This document shows positions 11,786-17,221 of a stretch of 17,221 bases of DNA, piece by piece. The notes beneath the pieces are model-generated. The model was not told the origin of the DNA. It saw only the letters and a program-made list of their open reading frames with translations, and ran no database searches. Position 1 is the stretch's first letter; each line of letters opens with the position of its first letter. The DNA comes from Candidatus Gastranaerophilales bacterium (GTDB lineage: Bacteria; Cyanobacteriota; Vampirovibrionia; Gastranaerophilales; Gastranaerophilaceae): positions 1-17,221 of the forward strand of contig CALVER010000012.1 of NCBI GenBank assembly GCA_944326625.1, written 5' to 3'. The position numbers were made by a program, and so were the translations under genes.

Positions 11786-13732
11786 ATGAAAAAATTAAAA
11801 TCAAAAGCATTTTTTATAAAGTCAGCAATAATACATATATTTTTGTCAATATTTGTAATCCTGATATCGTGGCAGTTTTTTGAGCCAAGTGCATACAACT
11901 TTATGCACAAAATGTTCACGGCGCGTACAACGGGGTCTGAGGATATTGTTTTAATAGTAATAGATGACAAATCAATAGAACAATACCGCTGGCCGTGGCA
12001 GAGGGATTTGTATGCGGAAATTTTCGAATATCTGGACAAATATTCAAACCCGAAAATAATCGCATTCGACGCGATTTTGTCAAGTCTGGACAAAGAAAAA
12101 CCGCAGGCTGATCAAAAATTATTCAACACAATAAAAAATATTGACAACCTTGTGGTGGGTTTCAGTCCATTAATACAGGATTATCCGCCTGATATTAACG
12201 GCCAGGAATACAGCCAAAAATTTGACAACAAATTTAAAATCAACATAGACGAAAGCGCTTATAGCTACAATTATTCAAAATACAGAAGTCTTTCAAGGTT
12301 TCCGACGCCTTATTTCAATTCAATCAAATACACAGGCTCGGTTAATACAACGCCGAATTCAAGCGGATATATAACTCTCGGCGACCAGATTGTAAACGTT
12401 AACGGCAAAAAATATCCGTCGCTCGGGTTAAGGATGTACATGCTTTTGAATAATACGGATACTATTTCGTTGTATAAAAACAAAATTCTTGTTGACGAAA
12501 CAAATCTTACAATTCCTGCACTTTACACACGCGACGGAATACAAAATTACACAAGATACTATAAAACCCTCCCTAACAGCGAATATTCACACAAAAAATA
12601 TTCCGCAATAGACGTGATTAATTCCGCAAGAAACATTAAGCAGGGCAAAAAACCTGTAATTGACCCCAAGGAATTTGATGGGAAAACAGTATTTGTCGGT
12701 GCTAACGCAAAAGCCTCCGCACTCGGGCTTGAAGATGCTTTACCCACACCGATTTTACAAAAACACCCGGGGGTGGATATTCAGGCAACAAATCTTGACA
12801 ACCTTATCAATAATCAATTTGTGCGGCAGACAACGATTTTGCAGGATTTAACACTGCTTTTTGCCCTTACGGTAATTGTTTTTGTGCTTATAGCAAAACT
12901 TTCATTTTTCGGGTCGCTCGGAATACTTATACTCATTGCGCTCGGCTACATTGCGTTTTCGGCAGTATGCTTTATGCACGGAATAGCGCCGAACGTTATT
13001 ACTCCGCTTGCAATACAACTTGTCACAATGATTTTCGGATATTCTTTCAGATTTATACTTGAAGGCAAAAATAAGGAAAAAATCAAACAGGCAATGGGCA
13101 AATACCTTTCGCAGGATATTATGCAAAATGTTGTAAAAAACATTGACGACATAAAACTCGGAGGGAAAAAAGCTGTCGTGACCGTACTTTTTGCGGACAT
13201 AAGGGGATTTACGAGCATAAGCGAAAAATTAACCGCGGAAGAAGTTTCAATGATTTTGAACGAATATTTTACGGCCATTGAGCCGATAATATCAAAATAT
13301 AACGGCGTAATCAACAAATTCATCGGTGACGCGGTCATGGCGATTTTCGGTGAACCCATACAGGACATAAACCATGCACGAAACGCAGTTTTATGCGCAA
13401 ACGAAATGCTCAAAAAAGTTGACGAACTGCGTGACAAATGGCTGTTTGAGGGAAAACCGAAAATCGAAATCGGAATCGGGATTAACACAGGCGAAGCTTT
13501 TGTCGGCAATATAGGTTCGGAAAAACGTCTTGAATACACGGTAATAGGCGATATGGTAAACCTTGCGAGCCGCATTGAAAGCTATAATAAGGTTTACAAA
13601 ACCAATCTTTTGATAAGCAGCTCAACCTATTCTCATGTAAGCAGCATTGCGGACGTTATAAAAATCAGCGAGGTTACAATCCGCGGCAAGTCCAAAAAAA
13701 TGGATATTTATGAGGTTTTGAGGCTTACATAA
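11786..13732 (+). CDS. CHASE2-domain class III adenylate cyclase
   Basis: A membrane sensor cyclase of 648 aa. Residues about 9-32 form TM1. About 40-345 form an extracytoplasmic CHASE2 sensor (SEDIVLIVIDDKSIEQYRWP, then PKIIAFDAILSS, and GKTVFVGANAKASALGLED). Three further membrane segments span about 353-425. The C-terminal catalytic domain has metal-binding D471 (LFADIRGFTS) and D515 (KFIGDAVMAIFG), base-selecting K511 and T585 (YTVIGD), and transition-state N592 and R596 (VNLASRIES). The Lys-Thr pair is the class IIIb adenylate-type combination seen in CyaC-like and soluble AC enzymes, so cAMP is the expected product. A GGGGAAGG (11775-11782) precedes the ATG with tight spacing. The stop is directly followed by the recG ATG. 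Confidence 0.9.
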   Translation: MKKLKSKAFFIKSAIIHIFLSIFVILISWQFFEPSAYNFMHKMFTARTTGSEDIVLIVIDDKSIEQYRWPWQRDLYAEIFEYLDKYSNPKIIAFDAILSSLDKEKPQADQKLFNTIKNIDNLVVGFSPLIQDYPPDINGQEYSQKFDNKFKINIDESAYSYNYSKYRSLSRFPTPYFNSIKYTGSVNTTPNSSGYITLGDQIVNVNGKKYPSLGLRMYMLLNNTDTISLYKNKILVDETNLTIPALYTRDGIQNYTRYYKTLPNSEYSHKKYSAIDVINSARNIKQGKKPVIDPKEFDGKTVFVGANAKASALGLEDALPTPILQKHPGVDIQATNLDNLINNQFVRQTTILQDLTLLFALTVIVFVLIAKLSFFGSLGILILIALGYIAFSAVCFMHGIAPNVITPLAIQLVTMIFGYSFRFILEGKNKEKIKQAMGKYLSQDIMQNVVKNIDDIKLGGKKAVVTVLFADIRGFTSISEKLTAEEVSMILNEYFTAIEPIISKYNGVINKFIGDAVMAIFGEPIQDINHARNAVLCANEMLKKVDELRDKWLFEGKPKIEIGIGINTGEAFVGNIGSEKRLEYTVIGDMVNLASRIESYNKVYKTNLLISSSTYSHVSSIADVIKISEVTIRGKSKKMDIYEVLRLT

Positions 13733-16111
13733 ATGGAAAATCTTGAAAAGATAAAACTTGCAATAGATGTTGAAGTAAAACACCGCTACATTGATATTCA
13801 CGGGAAAAAGCAGGCGTTTTCAACCTTTATTAAAAACATTGCAAAAGAAAATTACAAAAACTCAAAAAAAAATCCGAAATGGGCTGTAATGATTGAAACT
13901 TTTGAGCATTACCCGTTTGCGTCAGTACCTGAGCGCCGTCGTGCGATTGAAAGTCTTGTAAAAGTAATTAAATCCGAACTTATACAAAAAGATGAGCCTA
14001 AAACCTCAACACCTGCGATTAAACGACCGGCAAATCAAACGGACGTCATGTATATAAAAGGCGTGGGTCCTAAAGTTGCGTATAAGCTTAATAAACTAGG
14101 GATATACACGGCGCAGGATTTGATAATGTATTTTCCGAAAAAACATGTCGACTATTCCTCAAGAACCCTTATCCGCGACCTGAAAGAAGGCACCACAACA
14201 ACAGTTTTCGGGTATATAAAATCAGTTTCGGCATTCAATACGAAAAACAATTTATCGGTCGTAAAGGTTACAGTGGCAGACGAAAGCGGCAAATTCGAGC
14301 TGAATTTTTTCCAATCAAAAAGCAACAGATTTATGCTTGAAAGAATTAAGGCACAATTTCCGCAAAACGCCGGCATAATGGTTTCCGGCACGGTTAAAAT
14401 GAACAATTACAGCCGCAAATTAACCATTGATAAACCGACTTATTCGATTATGACGGGTGAATTTCTGGAAAATTCCGCGGCAAACCTGAATGTGGCGCGG
14501 ATAGTTCCGATTTATACCGTTTGCGAGGATTTGAGCATTAAAACACTTCGCAGAGCAATCTATAACGCAATTCAGCTTTACAAAAACGAGATTATCAATA
14601 TAATTCCGGACGAAATCCGCGAGAGGCTCGGGCTTTTGGACAAAAAGACAGCTGTTGAGCAGATACATTTTCCTGAAAGCATGGATATCTTAGAGCGGGC
14701 GCGGTTTACTCTTATTTTTGAAGAACTTTTCCTTGTTCAGCTGAAATTAATCAGACTCCGCGAAAATACAGCGAAAAACACAAAATCAGTTGCTTTAAAT
14801 ATCAAAAAAGACGGGCTTGTGCAAAAATTCATCCAAAGCCTGCCTTTTGAGCTTACAAAGGGCCAAAAAGATGCGGTAAATGAAATCTTAAACGATTTGC
14901 ATTCAGATGCGCCAATGCAAAGACTTTTGCAGGGAGATGTCGGCAGCGGTAAAACCGTTGTAGCTACGATTATGCTTCTTGCAGCGGTTGAAAACGGCTA
15001 TCAGGGTGCTATTATGGCGCCGACGGAAATTCTTGCCCAGCAGCATTACAACAACATGATTCAATGGCTTACACCGCTTGGTTTAAGCGTCGGGCTGTTT
15101 TTGGGAAGCCACGGCAAAAAAATCCGCACAAAATTCGAAACCGCACTCCGCAACGGACAGATGAATATTGCAGTCGGCACGCACGCGCTTATTCAGGACA
15201 ATATTGAATTTGCAAACCTCGGAGCAATTGTTGTCGACGAGCAGCACAGGTTCGGAGTAAAACAAAGAAATGTCTTGAAGAAAAAATCTCAAAACCCGCA
15301 GATTTTGACCATGACAGCAACGCCTATCCCGAGGACACTTGCGCTCACGGTTCACGGGGATCTTGATTTAACCGTAATCAATGAACTTCCCAAAGGCAGA
15401 CTGCCTATTAAAACCTCGCTCACAAGCTCTCACCGCGGTGTCTGGGAACTTGTAAGACGCGAATTGAATTACGGCAGACAAGCATACGTTGTTTACCCCT
15501 TGATTGACGAAAGCGAAACCCTCTCCGCAAAAGCAGCCACAATTGAGGCTGAAAAACTGCAACAAGAAATTTTCCCTGATTTTAAAGTGGGGCTTTTGCA
15601 CGGAAAACTTAAAAATGACGAAAAAGAGCAGGTTATGGCGGACTTTAAAAACAAAAAATACGATATACTCGTTTCCACAACAGTTGTGGAGGTCGGCGTA
15701 GACGTTCCCAACGCTACAGTCATGGTAATCGAAAATGCCGAACGCTTCGGGCTTTCGCAATTACACCAATTAAGAGGGCGCGTCGGCAGAAGCAGCCTGC
15801 AGTCTTATTGCGTTCTTGTAAGTTCAAGCCGCTCTCAGGAAACCCGCGAACGCCTTAATATCATGACACAGACCAACGACGGTTTTGTTATTGCGGAAAA
15901 AGATTTGCAATTGCGCGGCCCCGGAGAATTTTTGGGAACCCGCCAGAGCGGTCTGCCTGATTTAATAATCTCCGACATTGTCCGCGATGCCAAAATCCTT
16001 GAGCTTGCCCGTAATGAAGCTATTGACTTTTTACACGAAAATAACATAGACGACTTTACCGCACTTCAAAAAGCAACTTCGCTTGAACTGTTCACAGGGT
16101 TAGATATATAA
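13733..16111 (+). CDS. recG: ATP-dependent DNA helicase RecG
   Basis: Superfamily 2 helicase that remodels stalled replication forks and Holliday junctions. Residues about 1-100 are an N-terminal extension of a type I associate with cyanobacterial RecG (IDVEVKHRYIDIHGKKQAFS). A helix-hairpin-like VMYIKGVGPKVAYKLNKLGI then leads into the OB-fold wedge domain. Helicase motifs follow: Walker A GDVGSGKT (401-408), APTEILAQQH, DEQH box (502-505, in VVDEQHRFG), MTATPIPRTLAL, LLHGKL, VEVGVDVPNATVMVIENAE, and QLHQLRGRVGRS. The RecG C-terminal part LQLRGPGEFLGTRQSG is present, and all motifs look intact. At 792 aa it is longer than the roughly 690 aa of E. coli because of the extension. It starts at the base after the cyclase stop; GAGG (13720-13723) lies inside the upstream gene. 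Confidence 0.97.
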   Translation: MENLEKIKLAIDVEVKHRYIDIHGKKQAFSTFIKNIAKENYKNSKKNPKWAVMIETFEHYPFASVPERRRAIESLVKVIKSELIQKDEPKTSTPAIKRPANQTDVMYIKGVGPKVAYKLNKLGIYTAQDLIMYFPKKHVDYSSRTLIRDLKEGTTTTVFGYIKSVSAFNTKNNLSVVKVTVADESGKFELNFFQSKSNRFMLERIKAQFPQNAGIMVSGTVKMNNYSRKLTIDKPTYSIMTGEFLENSAANLNVARIVPIYTVCEDLSIKTLRRAIYNAIQLYKNEIINIIPDEIRERLGLLDKKTAVEQIHFPESMDILERARFTLIFEELFLVQLKLIRLRENTAKNTKSVALNIKKDGLVQKFIQSLPFELTKGQKDAVNEILNDLHSDAPMQRLLQGDVGSGKTVVATIMLLAAVENGYQGAIMAPTEILAQQHYNNMIQWLTPLGLSVGLFLGSHGKKIRTKFETALRNGQMNIAVGTHALIQDNIEFANLGAIVVDEQHRFGVKQRNVLKKKSQNPQILTMTATPIPRTLALTVHGDLDLTVINELPKGRLPIKTSLTSSHRGVWELVRRELNYGRQAYVVYPLIDESETLSAKAATIEAEKLQQEIFPDFKVGLLHGKLKNDEKEQVMADFKNKKYDILVSTTVVEVGVDVPNATVMVIENAERFGLSQLHQLRGRVGRSSLQSYCVLVSSSRSQETRERLNIMTQTNDGFVIAEKDLQLRGPGEFLGTRQSGLPDLIISDIVRDAKILELARNEAIDFLHENNIDDFTALQKATSLELFTGLDI

Positions 16112-16192
16112 CCTTTTCGGGCATATATAATTTATAGGGATAAGTTGAAATATTAAGTTTTGTAAACTAATTTTACCCCAAAAAGGCAATTA

Positions 16193-16232
16193 TATAATCG
16201 GTATATACTTTTTATATATACGAGAGTATAAA
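16193..16232 (+). promoter_or_regulatory. AT-rich spacer with possible promoter and hairpin
   Basis: The gap 16112-16245 holds no coding sequence and no clear recG terminator. It contains TATAAT (16193-16198) without a good -35, a hairpin GTATATA...TATATAC starting at 16201, and TATAAA (16227-16232) too close to the ATG to be the only promoter. A promoter for the next gene is likely here, but its exact place is uncertain. Confidence 0.35.
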
Positions 16233-16245
16233 TACGGAGAAGTAT

Positions 16246-17199
16246 ATGGCTATCAGACATGTAATGACATTTCCGCAAAGACGGCAACAGCCAATGATCT
16301 TTAATAAGACTTATGTGGTAAACCAGCAGTGCACACATGTCAAAAACGGCAACGGCGCACTCTGGGGCGGTCTTTTAGGCGGCCTTTTATTGGGCGTCGG
16401 CAACATGTTTATGAACAGGTCAGTCGACCTCGGCGGTCAAAACCCGTATGCATACTTAAATAATATGGGAAAAGAACCTGCACAACCGACAAAAAATAAC
16501 GATTTGCAGATTTTACAAAAATTCTACGGCGATAATTATATAATTGAAGAACGCGAAGGTAAATTCTACGCAATGCCTAAAGACGGCGGGGCAATCATTG
16601 AAGGCAATGACTTCAACGACATGCTTGATAAACTTCAAAATCCTAAGCCGAAACCAACCGGAACAACCGATGGCACTCCGGAAACAACCACTATAACTGA
16701 TACCGGCGAAGAAGAAGACGGCAAAGGAGCTCTTAAAGAATACGGTATAGAGCCTGAGTATGGAAATAAAACGCTTGATATCAAAAAGGGATATACATGG
16801 TTTAATATTGTATCTGCAAAATACGATATACCTGAAGGTGTAAGTACTAAGGATGTAGCTTTGGCACTTGCAGCGGCAAACTCAGGAGCAGAAGGTGCTG
16901 ACGCAATGAAACTTGCGCGTGAAGGTGTATTTTTCAAAGTCGGCGACCTCGTTGATTTGCCTGAAAGTTTAAACGTAAACGGTCAAGAAATTTCACTTAA
17001 AGCTGATCATGAAAATCAGGCAGTAACTCCTGATGATTACGGATTTGTTAAAGCAACTCACTGGAGCGCAACGGTTACACAGGTCGGCGATAAATGGTTT
17101 GTTACGGAAAACGATAACAGAATTGGTGAAGCATTTGATAGCAAAGCTGAGGCTGAAGCAGAAAGAGACCGATTAAATGCCGCTCAGAATGAAGAATAA
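16246..17199 (+). CDS. Unrecognised protein with glycine-rich hydrophobic segment and LysM-like domain
   Basis: 317 aa with no family I can name. Residues about 37-55 (ALWGGLLGGLLLGVGNMF) are a Gly/Leu-rich hydrophobic segment that could insert into a membrane or pack as a glycine-zipper; there is no classical signal peptide before it. About 132-165 is a Pro/Thr then Glu/Asp-rich linker. About 177-250 reads as a LysM-like fold: LDIKKGYTWFNIVSAKYDIP, then ALALAAANS, then VFFKVGDLVDLPESL, matching the order xxKGDTLxxIAxKY / LxxAN / LxVGxxLxIP. About 270-313 is a small module with WSATVTQVGDKWFVTENDN and a charged helix (SKAEAEAERDRLN). GGAGA (16236-16240) lies 5 nt before the ATG. A surface or peptidoglycan-binding role is plausible but unproven. 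Confidence 0.75.
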   Translation: MAIRHVMTFPQRRQQPMIFNKTYVVNQQCTHVKNGNGALWGGLLGGLLLGVGNMFMNRSVDLGGQNPYAYLNNMGKEPAQPTKNNDLQILQKFYGDNYIIEEREGKFYAMPKDGGAIIEGNDFNDMLDKLQNPKPKPTGTTDGTPETTTITDTGEEEDGKGALKEYGIEPEYGNKTLDIKKGYTWFNIVSAKYDIPEGVSTKDVALALAAANSGAEGADAMKLAREGVFFKVGDLVDLPESLNVNGQEISLKADHENQAVTPDDYGFVKATHWSATVTQVGDKWFVTENDNRIGEAFDSKAEAEAERDRLNAAQNEE

Positions 17200-17201
17200 A
17201 T

Positions 17202-17221
17202 TGTAAACAAATGTAAACAAA
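17202..17221. repeat. Tandem 10-bp repeat at the window edge
   Basis: TGTAAACAAA occurs twice in a row (17202-17211 and 17212-17221) just after the last gene. The window ends here, so whether more copies follow is unknown. Confidence 0.4.

Noticed and set aside
12946..13575. 209-codon minus-strand open frame
   Set aside because: It is antisense to the conserved catalytic domain of the cyclase, low in complexity and Ser/Phe/Ile-rich, as expected from a shadow frame.

Overview
The window looks like a chromosomal segment from a low-GC, probably gut-associated, non-photosynthetic member of the Cyanobacteriota (Vampirovibrionia/Melainabacteria, most likely Gastranaerophilales). This is inferred from protein character, not from a search. 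The S5 core reads like cyanobacterial S5, and RecG carries a roughly 100-residue N-terminal extension of the kind I associate with cyanobacterial RecG. An rpmD (L30) gene is present, although as far as I recall it is missing from photosynthetic cyanobacteria. The tRNA-Leu(UAA) gene has no group I intron. The 667-residue protein begins MGMAASQAR, a start I associate with hypothetical proteins of gut Melainabacteria.

Layout. 1-2860: the 3' end of the spc ribosomal operon (rpsE, rpmD, rplO, secY), closed by a strong terminator directly after secY, so adk, map and infA do not follow. 2860-4740: a short spacer with a strong promoter, an unusual nested inverted repeat in the 5' leader, then a PilZ (c-di-GMP receptor) gene followed 2 nt later by a compact PLP enzyme of the Orn/Lys/Arg decarboxylase family. 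4740-6890: a near-perfect sigma-28 (FliA/SigD) promoter driving an unrecognised 667-residue protein with helical ends, a variable middle and no signal peptide, followed by a terminator. 6890-8720: a small HEAT-like protein, a patatin-like phospholipase that probably has a leaderless or SD-less message, and tRNA-Leu(UAA) with its own consensus promoter. 8720-9167: a gene-free block packed with hairpins, a partial copy of the tRNA 3' end plus terminator, a 44-nt perfect palindrome and several families of dispersed repeats.

9168-11735, minus strand: a tight operon of a KDPG-aldolase-like protein, a KDG-kinase-like PfkB sugar kinase and a CsaB-type polysaccharide pyruvyl transferase. It starts at an extended -10 promoter in a 50-bp divergent gap. 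11786-16111, plus strand: a CHASE2-sensor class III adenylate cyclase, then recG starting at the very next base after its stop codon. 16246-17199: an unrecognised protein with a glycine-rich hydrophobic segment, an acidic/Thr-rich linker, a LysM-like segment and a small C-terminal module.

The window combines housekeeping genes with second-messenger signalling: a c-di-GMP receptor and a cAMP-type cyclase on separate operons. The best candidates for undescribed biology are the sigma-28-controlled flagellin-like-architecture protein, the nested repeat in the PilZ leader, the duplicated tRNA 3' end in the repeat block, and the aldolase with changed substrate-binding positions beside csaB.
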